The notes below the pieces were generated by a model. It worked only from the letters and a program-made list of their open reading frames with translations, did not search any database and had not been told where the DNA came from. From an uncultured Bacilli bacterium (GTDB lineage: Bacteria > Bacillota_I > Bacilli_A > RF39 > UBA660), in assembly GCA_934095805.1 (NCBI GenBank), contig CAKOKV010000038.1, positions 1-8,076 on the forward strand: a DNA stretch of 8,076 nt, written 5' to 3'. Each line of letters opens with the position of its first letter. The first letter of the stretch is position 1. Below are positions 1 through 5,371 of this stretch, one piece after another. The position numbers and the translations under genes were made by a program.

Positions 1-1
1 G

Positions 2-760
2 TTTGGTACAAGAGAATATTATAATGAAAATAAACTTAGGTTATTCCAAAATCATACTAGTAAAAATATAGCTATTATTAATAAAGGAAATGCTGATGCA
101 TTTAGAATTACTAAAGATATTAAAAGTACAAAGAAATATTTTACAAGTAAAGAAAAGATTGATGGATGCTATTTAGAAGATAATAAAATATATTATTATG
201 GTGAAGAAATAATTGATACAAGAACTGTTAAATTACAAGGAAATCATAATTACGAAAATATTATGTGTGCAATTATGATTGCAAAAGAACTTGGAATTTC
301 TAATGAAGTAATGGTTCCTGTTATTAAAGAATTTAGTGGAGTTGCTCATAGAATAGAATATGTTAGAACATTTAATGGTAAAGATTTCTATAATGATTCT
401 AAGGCAACTAATATAACTTCTACTCAAATAGCATTATCAGCATTTAAAAAACCAACTGTTTTATTATTAGGTGGTTTAGAAAGAAGACAAAGTTTCTTTG
501 AACTAAAAGATTATTTAGAGCATACTAAATTAGTTATTTGCTATGGAGAATGTAAGAATAGAATTAAAGAAGAGATGGATGAAATGAATATTAAATGTTT
601 CGTTGTTGATACTTTAAAAGAAGCTGTCTTACTAGCAAATGAAAATAGTAGTTCAGGAGATGTAATATTATTAAGTCCAGCTGCTGCTTCTTGGGATCAA
701 TATGCTAAATTTGAAGATAGAGGAGACGAATTTAAAGAAATAGTAAGAGGTTTAGAATAA
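2..760 (+). CDS. murD: UDP-N-acetylmuramoylalanine--D-glutamate ligase (MurD), C-terminal part; 5' end outside window
   Basis: MurD is the cytoplasmic ATP-dependent ligase that adds D-glutamate to UDP-MurNAc-L-Ala in peptidoglycan precursor synthesis. Frame 2 is open from the window edge and gives 252 residues, somewhat over half of a usual protein of about 450. Visible family motifs, numbered within the fragment, are GNHNYEN (80-86) at the end of the central ATPase domain, HRIEYV (117-122), NDSKATN (131-137), LLLGGLERR (154-162) and LLSPAAASWDQY (223-234) followed by FEDRGDEF (237-244). By alignment from memory, K134 and T136 correspond to E. coli K319 and T321, and S230 and F237 to S415 and F422, the D-Glu-binding residues. 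W231 replaces the usual Leu. The catalytic C-terminal domain looks intact. The last four codons and the stop lie inside the terminator hairpin. Other mur or ftsW genes would be expected upstream, out of view. Confidence 0.96.
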   Translation, partial: FGTREYYNENKLRLFQNHTSKNIAIINKGNADAFRITKDIKSTKKYFTSKEKIDGCYLEDNKIYYYGEEIIDTRTVKLQGNHNYENIMCAIMIAKELGISNEVMVPVIKEFSGVAHRIEYVRTFNGKDFYNDSKATNITSTQIALSAFKKPTVLLLGGLERRQSFFELKDYLEHTKLVICYGECKNRIKEEMDEMNIKCFVVDTLKEAVLLANENSSSGDVILLSPAAASWDQYAKFEDRGDEFKEIVRGLE

Positions 761-771
761 CCTCTTTTTTT
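745..771 (+). terminator. Rho-independent terminator of murD, overlapping its stop codon
   Basis: A perfect 8-bp stem, AAGAGGTT (745-752) with AACCTCTT (759-766), encloses a 6-base loop and runs into a T-tract ending at 771. The murD stop codon TAA (758-760) lies within the loop and the 3' arm, so the terminator is built partly from coding sequence. Confidence 0.88.
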
Positions 772-802
772 ATAAATAAAAATAGATATTTCTATCTATT
801 TT
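772..802 (-). terminator. Probable terminator for the minus-strand DHHW-like gene
   Basis: A perfect 10-bp inverted repeat, AAAATAGATA (779-788) with TATCTATTTT (793-802), has a 4-base loop. Read on the minus strand it contains the TAG stop of the DHHW-like gene (796-798) and is followed by a T-rich but interrupted tail. The stem is almost all A/T, so termination may be weak. It lies back to back with the murD terminator, as expected for convergent genes. Confidence 0.6.
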
Positions 803-1182
803 AAAGTAAAACTATCATTTATAAGTAATGTACTATATAGAAATAATACAGATTCTTTATTTAAAGGATATAGTTCTTCTATTATATAATCGTTATATAA
901 ATATAAGTTATTGTAATTATTTTTGGTAAATAAGTCTATATTTATTTTTATTTTACGAAAACTATCTCTACCAACAAATTGATCTGTCATATATTTATCT
1001 AATGTATTAAAATATGTACCATCTATTAAAGAATTGTATGTAATTTTTGGTAATTTTTCTAATTTTCTTCTTTCACTATACGATATATCATCATCTTTTT
1101 TCAAAATGTTTACAATCATAAAAGTAAATAAAAATGTAATAAATATTAATGATAAAACAATTTCTTTAACTTTATTATTCAT
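796..1182 (-). pseudogene. DHHW-family protein, truncated or internally deleted (128 aa)
   Basis: This resembles the N-terminal part of DHHW-family proteins, which are membrane-anchored or exported relatives of AlgX/SGNH acyl-transfer proteins, often found beside MBOAT acyltransferases in Firmicutes. Residues 1-8 form a short basic N-terminus and about 9-27 a single membrane helix. They are followed by SERRKLEKLPKIT (36-48) and SLIDGTYFNTLDKYMTDQF (51-69), the characteristic 'rough edge' region, then a D/R/K stretch. Full-length members run to roughly 380 residues and carry a DHHW motif; neither is present. The end reads YPLNKESV, then TLLINDSFTLK, which could be an N-terminal part joined to the C-terminal 'LLxxDSF' serine motif by an internal deletion. 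The start ATG is preceded by AGAAGGT about 3 bases upstream. It is probably non-functional as an acyl-transfer enzyme, although the frame itself is intact. Confidence 0.68.
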
Positions 1183-1194
1183 TCTACCTTCTTA

Positions 1195-1219
1195 AAATTA
1201 AAGCACCTTTACGGTGCTT
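1195..1219 (-). terminator. Hairpin between the DUF4358-like and DHHW-like genes
   Basis: A perfect 7-bp stem, AAGCACC (1201-1207) with GGTGCTT (1213-1219), has a 5-base loop. On the minus strand it starts four bases after the stop of the DUF4358-like gene and is followed by TTTAATTTTAAG, a broken T-tract. It would partly separate the DHHW-like gene from the upstream genes, acting as a terminator or a read-through attenuator. I see no separate promoter for the downstream gene. Confidence 0.7.
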
Positions 1220-1222
1220 ATG

Positions 1223-1729
1223 TTATGCTACTGGTCTTTGATCTGTTAAAAATTCATCACTCGTTTTTTCAAGTTCTTTACCAATATCATTATTTACATA
1301 TTCTTTAAAATTGTCATATACTATTTTAGCCCAATCAGCATCTGTCATTATAAAGAATATTACATCTCCATTGTTAGTTATATATAATTTTTCAGCTGTT
1401 ACACATATCCATTTTCTAGTGTTAACATTATCTAATATTTCTTGTTTAATTGTATCAACAGAAGCACCATCTTTTACTTTTATAGCTACTGTTGAGAATG
1501 CTTGTGATGACATCATTGGTTCAGATGCTACAATCCATTCAATACTTTCATTAGATTTTAATCCAGTAAATGAAACTACCTTATTTGTATCTGTTACATC
1601 TACTTCAAATGTTTCAGTATTTGGTAAATCATTACTATTTGTTATTTGTTTTAACATAGTTTTACCATCATTAATTGTCTTTATTGTGCTTTCACTATTC
1701 TTCTTATTTAATAATACAAATGCAAACAC
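1223..1729 (-). CDS. DUF4358-like membrane-anchored protein; intact part of frame from a GTG (168 aa), natural start frameshifted
   Basis: The product looks like an extracytoplasmic protein held by an N-terminal helix. The conserved-looking core is STVAIKVKDGASVDTIKQEI (about 79-98) followed by RKWICVTAEKLYITNNGDVIFFIM (105-128). This pattern of a Val/Lys strand, a helix and a 'GDVIFFIM' strand fits the DUF4358 family as I remember it; its function is unknown. Such genes are often neighbours of DHHW and MBOAT genes, as here. The listed GTG start has no Shine-Dalgarno sequence and begins in the middle of a membrane helix. The same frame continues upstream through hydrophobic residues until a TGA immediately after an ATG (1784-1782), off by one base in an A8 run. 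The natural product was therefore probably 186 residues starting MKKTKILIIIIVAVLLI. Family assignment is moderate; the frameshift is directly visible. Confidence 0.62.
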   Translation of the reverse strand: MFAFVLLNKKNSESTIKTINDGKTMLKQITNSNDLPNTETFEVDVTDTNKVVSFTGLKSNESIEWIVASEPMMSSQAFSTVAIKVKDGASVDTIKQEILDNVNTRKWICVTAEKLYITNNGDVIFFIMTDADWAKIVYDNFKEYVNNDIGKELEKTSDEFLTDQRPVA

Positions 1730-1784
1730 AACAATTAATAATACTGCTACTATGATTATTATTAATATCTTAGTTTTTTTTCAT
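1730..1784 (-). other. Out-of-frame 5' end of the DUF4358-like gene (A8 homopolymer frameshift)
   Basis: ATG at 1784-1782 follows the DUF1846 stop by eight bases and has a purine-rich AGAAGAG upstream. It opens as M-K-K-N-stop because of eight A residues (minus strand; T at 1774-1781). Removing one A gives an uninterrupted 186-residue frame with a single N-terminal membrane helix that joins the 1223-1729 frame exactly. It may be a true mutation, an assembly error, or a site rescued by polymerase slippage. Confidence 0.75.
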
Positions 1785-1792
1785 TTGCTCTT

Positions 1793-3256
1793 CTATATTT
1801 CATCTATATATTTTGGTTCACATGTTAAATTAATTTGTAAACTCTTAAGCGTTTTCTTATCACCATTAGTTACTATATATGTTGCATGTGCTTCACAATA
1901 CTTTAATTTTTTCAAACTATTTAAAGCCTTTTCAAGAATTGGATTTGTTGCTGAACAAATACTAAGTGCTGTTAAAACCTCTGGCAATTGAAGTCTTATT
2001 TCATTATTATTAAGTTCTTTTTTCATTTTAAGCATTGGTTCTAAAACCTTAGGTGATAATAATAACATATCATCAGGTATTTTATTTAATTCTTTTATAG
2101 CATTTAATATTAAACTACTTGCTGGACTTAATATATCAGTTTGCTTTCCAGTAATTATTTTTTTCTTATTTATTTTTAATGATATAACTGGTTTATTTTC
2201 AAGTTCACTTTTCTTTATAGCGGGTGCTATTACATCTAAATAATTTTCATCAATATTAAGTTCATTCATAAGAAGTTTTACTTTCATATAAGAATCTTCA
2301 TCCGTAAGACCTAGTTTATAGTTGTTCATTTCATTATAATATCTTCTTACTATTTCTTTCTTAGCTGCTTCTTCTACTATATCATTATCTTTAATACAGA
2401 AACCTATCATATTAACACCCATATCAGTTGGTGATTTATATATATCTGTATTTGATACTTTATTTAATATACTCCTTAATACCGGGAACATTTCAATATC
2501 TCTATTGTAATTTACAGCTGTTTCACCATAAGATTCTAAATGAAATGGATCTATCATATTAACATCTTTAAGATCTGCTGTTGCAGCTTCATATGCTAAG
2601 TTTACTGGATGCTTTAATGATAAATTCCATACAGGAAATGTTTCAAATTTAGCATATCCTGCATTTTTACCTCTTTTATGTTCATGATATATTTGTGATA
2701 AGCAAGTTGCTAGTTTACCACTTCCTGGTCCTGGGGCATTTACAAGTATCAATGGTTTAGTAGTTTCAATATATGGGTTTGCACCATATCCCTCATCACT
2801 TACAATAGTATCCACATCTGTTGGATAACCTTTTGTAAATGTATGAATATATGTTTTAATACCCATTCTATTTAATTTTTTTATAAATTTATCAACACTA
2901 ATTTGATTCTTATAAAGAGTTATAACTACTGAATTTACTGAAAATCCCATCTTCTTAGAATTATTAATTAATTTCAATAATTCTGTATCATAAGTAATTC
3001 CATATTCTCCCCTAGTTTTATTTTTCTCAATATCGCCTGCATTAATGCAAAAAATTATTTCTAAATCGTTTTTTAATTCTTTAAACATACTTATTTTAGC
3101 ATCATTTTTAAAGCCCGGTAATACCCTTGCTGCATGACTATCATCAAATAGTTTACCACCTATTTCTAAGTATAATTTGTCAAATAATTTGAACCTTTCT
3201 CTAATTTTAGCACTTTGAATTTTTACATATTTTTTGTTATCAAAACCTTCTTTCAT
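1793..3256 (-). CDS. DUF1846 / UPF0371 family protein (487 aa)
   Basis: A full-length member of a conserved Firmicutes family of about 490-500 residues with solved structures but, to my knowledge, no settled biochemical role. The N-terminal signature YVKIQSAKIRERFKLFDKLY (10-29) followed by LEIGGKLFDDSHAARVLPGF (30-49) is highly typical. A glycine-rich segment, NAPGPGSGK (173-181), resembles a nucleotide-binding loop, and the following conserved block runs through YAKFETFPVWNLSLKHPVNL (201-220) and MIDPFHLESYG (234-244). No signal peptide or membrane helix is visible, so it should be cytosolic. The ATG is supported by GAGGT with about 9 bases spacing. It is followed by the DUF4358-like gene with almost no gap, so the two are probably co-transcribed. 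Family confidence is high; function is unknown. Confidence 0.93.
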   Translation of the reverse strand: MKEGFDNKKYVKIQSAKIRERFKLFDKLYLEIGGKLFDDSHAARVLPGFKNDAKISMFKELKNDLEIIFCINAGDIEKNKTRGEYGITYDTELLKLINNSKKMGFSVNSVVITLYKNQISVDKFIKKLNRMGIKTYIHTFTKGYPTDVDTIVSDEGYGANPYIETTKPLILVNAPGPGSGKLATCLSQIYHEHKRGKNAGYAKFETFPVWNLSLKHPVNLAYEAATADLKDVNMIDPFHLESYGETAVNYNRDIEMFPVLRSILNKVSNTDIYKSPTDMGVNMIGFCIKDNDIVEEAAKKEIVRRYYNEMNNYKLGLTDEDSYMKVKLLMNELNIDENYLDVIAPAIKKSELENKPVISLKINKKKIITGKQTDILSPASSLILNAIKELNKIPDDMLLLSPKVLEPMLKMKKELNNNEIRLQLPEVLTALSICSATNPILEKALNSLKKLKYCEAHATYIVTNGDKKTLKSLQINLTCEPKYIDEI

Positions 3257-3278
3257 TTATTTTTACCTCACTATTATA

Positions 3279-3287
3279 AGTATAACA
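3279..3287 (-). promoter_or_regulatory. Extended -10 promoter for the DUF1846 gene
   Basis: The minus strand reads TGTTATACT, a TGn-extended -10 box. It would start transcription near 3272, giving a leader of about 16 bases containing the GAGGT ribosome site. The expected -35 position falls in the upstream terminator and has no good match, so the box would rely on its extension. A second TATAAT lies just downstream but would leave no room for the Shine-Dalgarno sequence. Confidence 0.45.
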
Positions 3288-3292
3288 AAAAA

Positions 3293-3322
3293 TAAAAAAA
3301 AGAATAGTATATTTTATTCTTT
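3293..3322 (-). terminator. Rho-independent terminator of the Sel1-repeat gene
   Basis: An 8-bp perfect stem, AAAGAATA (3299-3306 on plus) with TATTCTTT (3315-3322), has an 8-base loop. On the minus strand it runs directly into a long T-tract (complement of 3294-3301). The gene's TAA stop (3316-3314) lies at the stem-loop junction. It separates this gene from the co-directional DUF1846 gene downstream. Confidence 0.8.
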
Positions 3323-4576
3323 TGATTCAAAAACTTTATAATATTCTTTTGCTTTTTCTATATCTTTTTCAATATTTAAAACTTTACATCCATTTTCATA
3401 ATAATATTTAGCTAAATTATAATAAGCATATTTATATCTTTCATTAATTGGACATTCTATTGACTTACTATAATAAATAAATGCTCTTTTTAAATCACCT
3501 TTTTCTCTATAATATTCTCCTACTTTATTAAGAGCCCAGCTTTCATTTAAATCAGCACTTACAAGGTAATATTTTAGTGCTGTTTCTTCTTTACCTTCAT
3601 TTTCATATATCTTACCCAAGTTATTAAATGCATATGCATAACCATGTTCACTGGCAATTAAAAAATATTTTTTAGCAAGTTCTATATCCTTTTTATTATC
3701 TTTGTTTATACCTTTTAAATAGCATATACCAAGAGTATTATATCCAGCAACACTTCCTAATTCAATTGATTTATTTAAGTATTTCCACATTGTATCAAAA
3801 TTAAATTTAACTCTTTTTGTTAACATCAAGTTTGCTACCATCCAACAACCTTTAGGATGATTTTTATTTGCTGCTCTTAAATAATAATTATAAGACTTAT
3901 CATAATCTTTTTTACCACTTATACTACCATCAAATTCTAGTGCTCCAAGTTCAGCATTAGCATACATATTATCTTTCCTAGAAAGTTCTATTAATGAATT
4001 AACATAACTTTCGCCAAAATATAGTTTTACTTTTAAATAATCATTTAATTCCTCTTTGTTTATCTTAATATTAATATCTTGTGTATAAACCGGTTGAGTA
4101 TTTTCAAGAATAGCATAATTTAATAACTCAATAATCGAATTAAATGAATCCATATTTTTAATTTTTTTAATTCTTTCTTCATTAATGTGTTCATCTTTCT
4201 CTGCTATTAAAAGTAATTCATTAATTACTTCTTTTAATTTATTATTAGTGTTTATTATATTTATTGATTCATCATTTAATACATAAACTTTATCATCTAA
4301 TATACTTATTAATTGTAATATTATTGGCAAATATAATTCTTTATTGCCAGCTTTTAAATCCTTATATATTTTTTTATACTCTATTCCTATTGGTCTATAA
4401 CCTATACAATAATTATTAACTGTTGTTACAGTAACTGAATTAACTCCAAAAAGAGCAGAAAAAACTTCCACTTGCATTGCTGTTTTATTACTTGAAACTT
4501 TCTTTATTGTATTAATAATATTTCCAAGAGATAAATAATTATTATTATCATTCATTTTAATATAACTTTTTTTCAT
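3314..4576 (-). CDS. Sel1-like (TPR-class) repeat protein with possible N-terminal DNA-binding region (420 aa)
   Basis: The C-terminal half is a helical-repeat scaffold for protein or peptide binding. About six Sel1/TPR-like units are visible: roughly 206-240, 241-274, 275-312, 313-344, 345-376 and 381-416, with typical phrases such as GYNTLGICYLKG, AFNNLGKIYENEG and AYYNLAKYYYENG. Residues 112-165 are helical and charged. The N-terminal region (about 13-75) has the spacing of a divergent helix-turn-helix: ALFGVNSVTVTTVNNY then CIGYRPIGIEYKKIY, similar in outline to 'lGvs..tV.ny..G.rp'. This is only suggestive. No signal peptide or membrane helix is visible, so the protein is cytosolic. It is divergent from the small 4664-5330 operon, with a palindrome between them, and could be its regulator. 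The ATG has no Shine-Dalgarno sequence and may be read from a leaderless mRNA; an ATG at codon 8 also lacks one. Repeat assignment is solid; regulator role is inferred. Confidence 0.85.
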   Translation of the reverse strand: MKKSYIKMNDNNNYLSLGNIINTIKKVSSNKTAMQVEVFSALFGVNSVTVTTVNNYCIGYRPIGIEYKKIYKDLKAGNKELYLPIILQLISILDDKVYVLNDESINIINTNNKLKEVINELLLIAEKDEHINEERIKKIKNMDSFNSIIELLNYAILENTQPVYTQDINIKINKEELNDYLKVKLYFGESYVNSLIELSRKDNMYANAELGALEFDGSISGKKDYDKSYNYYLRAANKNHPKGCWMVANLMLTKRVKFNFDTMWKYLNKSIELGSVAGYNTLGICYLKGINKDNKKDIELAKKYFLIASEHGYAYAFNNLGKIYENEGKEETALKYYLVSADLNESWALNKVGEYYREKGDLKRAFIYYSKSIECPINERYKYAYYNLAKYYYENGCKVLNIEKDIEKAKEYYKVFESKE

Positions 4577-4582
4577 GCTTAA

Positions 4583-4591
4583 ATTATATCA
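4583..4591 (-). promoter_or_regulatory. Extended -10 promoter for the Sel1-repeat gene (possibly leaderless)
   Basis: The minus strand reads TGATATAAT, a consensus -10 with TGn extension. TATAAT ends exactly 6 bases before the annotated ATG (4576), so the predicted +1 is the A of the ATG. A weak -35 candidate, TGTAAA at 16-base spacing, lies in the palindrome at 4597-4610. Confidence 0.6.
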
Positions 4592-4596
4592 TAATA

Positions 4597-4610
4597 TGTA
4601 AAATTTTACA
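4597..4610. promoter_or_regulatory. 14-bp perfect palindrome, candidate operator
   Basis: TGTAAAATTTTACA is fully self-complementary. It sits between the divergent Sel1-repeat gene and DUF1292 operon, over the -35 region of the minus-strand promoter. It looks like a dimer-binding site; the cognate protein is unknown, the Sel1-repeat product being one candidate. Confidence 0.5.
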
Positions 4611-4638
4611 CATTTTATTTGTATTTAATAAAAAGTGT
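4608..4638. repeat. Imperfect 12-bp inverted repeat upstream of the DUF1292 operon
   Basis: ACACATTTTATT (4608-4619) and AATAAAAAGTGT (4627-4638) match as inverted arms at 11 of 12 positions around a 7-base spacer. The repeat covers the -35 and spacer of the proposed plus-strand promoter, so it could be a second operator. Being A/T-rich, part of the match could be chance. Confidence 0.4.
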
Positions 4639-4646
4639 GATATTAT
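4619..4646 (+). promoter_or_regulatory. Promoter of the DUF1292 operon
   Basis: TTGTAT (4619-4624) lies 16 bases upstream of TATTAT (4641-4646), which is preceded by TGa (TGATATTAT). Predicted start near 4653 leaves a leader of about 11 bases, just enough for the AAGGAG ribosome site. Confidence 0.5.
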
Positions 4647-4663
4647 GAAGATAAGGAGAAGGT

Positions 4664-4924
4664 ATGAAAAAATTTGTTAATGGAAAAGAAATCGATGTTG
4701 ATGTTATTGGTGGATTTGAAATCGAAGAACTTGGAAAAAAGTATGTAGTTTGTTCTTATGATGACGATCCTACTAGTGATGAACAATTAGTTATGATTTT
4801 TGAAATTGAAAACATTGATGGTGTTGAAAATCTTGTTTCAATTAAATCTGAAGAAAAAGAACTTGTTTTGAAATTCTATAATTCTTATAAACAAGCTTTA
4901 TTAGGAGGTGAAAACAATGAATGA
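4664..4924 (+). CDS. DUF1292 domain protein, YrzB-like (86 aa)
   Basis: Small acidic cytosolic protein made almost wholly of a DUF1292 domain. The pattern is typical: FEIEELGKKYVVCSYDDD (18-35), an acidic linker, then LVMIFEIENIDG (42-53), ENLVSIKSEEKELVLKFYNS (55-74). Members are about 80-110 residues and have no established biochemical function. In Bacillus the relative yrzB sits beside the IreB-like yrzL and the yrrK (RuvX-like) gene; that context is absent here, so this is a separate copy or a paralogue put to another use. The start ATG follows AAGGAG at about 6 bases, a strong ribosome site. The gene overlaps the next one by 8 bases, which suggests translational coupling. Transcription is probably from the 4619-4646 promoter. 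Confidence 0.82.
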   Translation: MKKFVNGKEIDVDVIGGFEIEELGKKYVVCSYDDDPTSDEQLVMIFEIENIDGVENLVSIKSEEKELVLKFYNSYKQALLGGENNE

Positions 4925-5330
4925 GTTTCCAGATGCTATTGTAGTTACTGAAAAGAAAGAAAATGTTAAAACTATGAAAGAAAAAGCTCAAACAAGTAAG
5001 ACTGTATTTGAGTGTATATATGAAGCCGGTGACGGTATTACTAAGGTTGCTAGTAAAGCACTAATTATTTCTTTACTTTCACCATTTGATTTTGAGGGAC
5101 CAGTTATTGAAATTGTAAGTGCTGTTGCTACAGGTATTGGCTTATTAACTAAAATTGTTGGTAAAACAGGAATTAAGATTTCAAATAAACTTTTAACTAA
5201 TGGTAGTGATAAATCTGAAGAAGTTTCTGATGTTGTTACTAAAGAAGATGAAGCTAAAATTTCAAATTTAGTTGAAACTATTAAAGCTAAAAGAGAAGCT
5301 AAAAAAGCTGAAAAAGCTGCTGCTTTATAA
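4917..5330 (+). CDS. Unrecognised small protein with hydrophobic centre and Lys/Ala-rich tail (137 aa)
   Basis: I do not recognise a family. The layout is a charged N-terminus (1-29), a Gly-rich hydrophobic or amphipathic middle (about 44-82, including ALIISLLSPF and VSAVATGIGLLTKIVG), and a hydrophilic C-terminus ending KAKREAKKAEKAAAL. The middle has a Phe-Asp-Phe-Glu-Gly-Pro break that could separate two short helices, so it might insert in or lie on a membrane, or form an oligomer core. No signal peptide is seen. ATG at 4917 is chosen because AGGAGGTG sits 6-7 bases upstream; an in-frame GTG at 4908 is part of that ribosome site and is unlikely to be the start. The coupled overlap with the DUF1292 gene argues for a shared task. 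Codons are mostly GCT, GTT and AAA, which fits good expression. Confidence 0.8.
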   Translation: MNEFPDAIVVTEKKENVKTMKEKAQTSKTVFECIYEAGDGITKVASKALIISLLSPFDFEGPVIEIVSAVATGIGLLTKIVGKTGIKISNKLLTNGSDKSEEVSDVVTKEDEAKISNLVETIKAKREAKKAEKAAAL

Positions 5331-5331
5331 T

Positions 5332-5364
5332 AAAAAGAAGCTAACTAATAATTAGCTTCTTTTT
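5332..5364. terminator. Strong bidirectional terminator between convergent genes
   Basis: A perfect 13-bp stem, AAAAAGAAGCTAA (5332-5344) with TTAGCTTCTTTTT (5352-5364), has a 7-base loop. Each strand ends in a T-tract, so it can stop both the DUF1292 operon from the left and the peptidase-acetyltransferase gene from the right. It starts right after the stop codon of the 137-residue gene. Confidence 0.92.
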
Positions 5365-5371
5365 GATTGCA

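Noticed and set aside
233..427. Open frame of 64 codons on the minus strand inside murD
   Set aside because: It lies opposite clear MurD motifs, has no ribosome site, and its Asn/Ser/Phe-rich product looks like antisense of A/T-rich coding DNA.
1311..1991. Long plus-strand open frame of 226 codons
   Set aside because: It runs antisense across two genes, including the well-supported DUF1846 C-terminus. Its hydrophobic, Ile/Ser/Thr-rich product has no recognisable motif and it has no ribosome site.
2720..2746. Walker A ATP-binding loop in the DUF1846 protein
   Set aside because: The segment NAPGPGSGK is followed by Leu rather than Ser/Thr and lacks the A/G at the first position, so it does not meet the Walker A pattern. 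A nucleotide role is left open.
4597..4610. CcpA cre site
   Set aside because: The flanks match TGTAAA..TTTACA but the central CG needed for CcpA is AT, so I list it only as an unassigned operator candidate.
4908..4916. GTG at 4908 as the start of the 137-residue protein
   Set aside because: The GTG is part of the AGGAGGTG ribosome site, which is correctly spaced for the ATG at 4917.
4922..4924. TGA as a tryptophan codon (mycoplasma-type code)
   Set aside because: TGG is used for Trp throughout, and TGA ends the DUF1292 frame exactly where the next coupled gene begins. Standard stop usage fits better.
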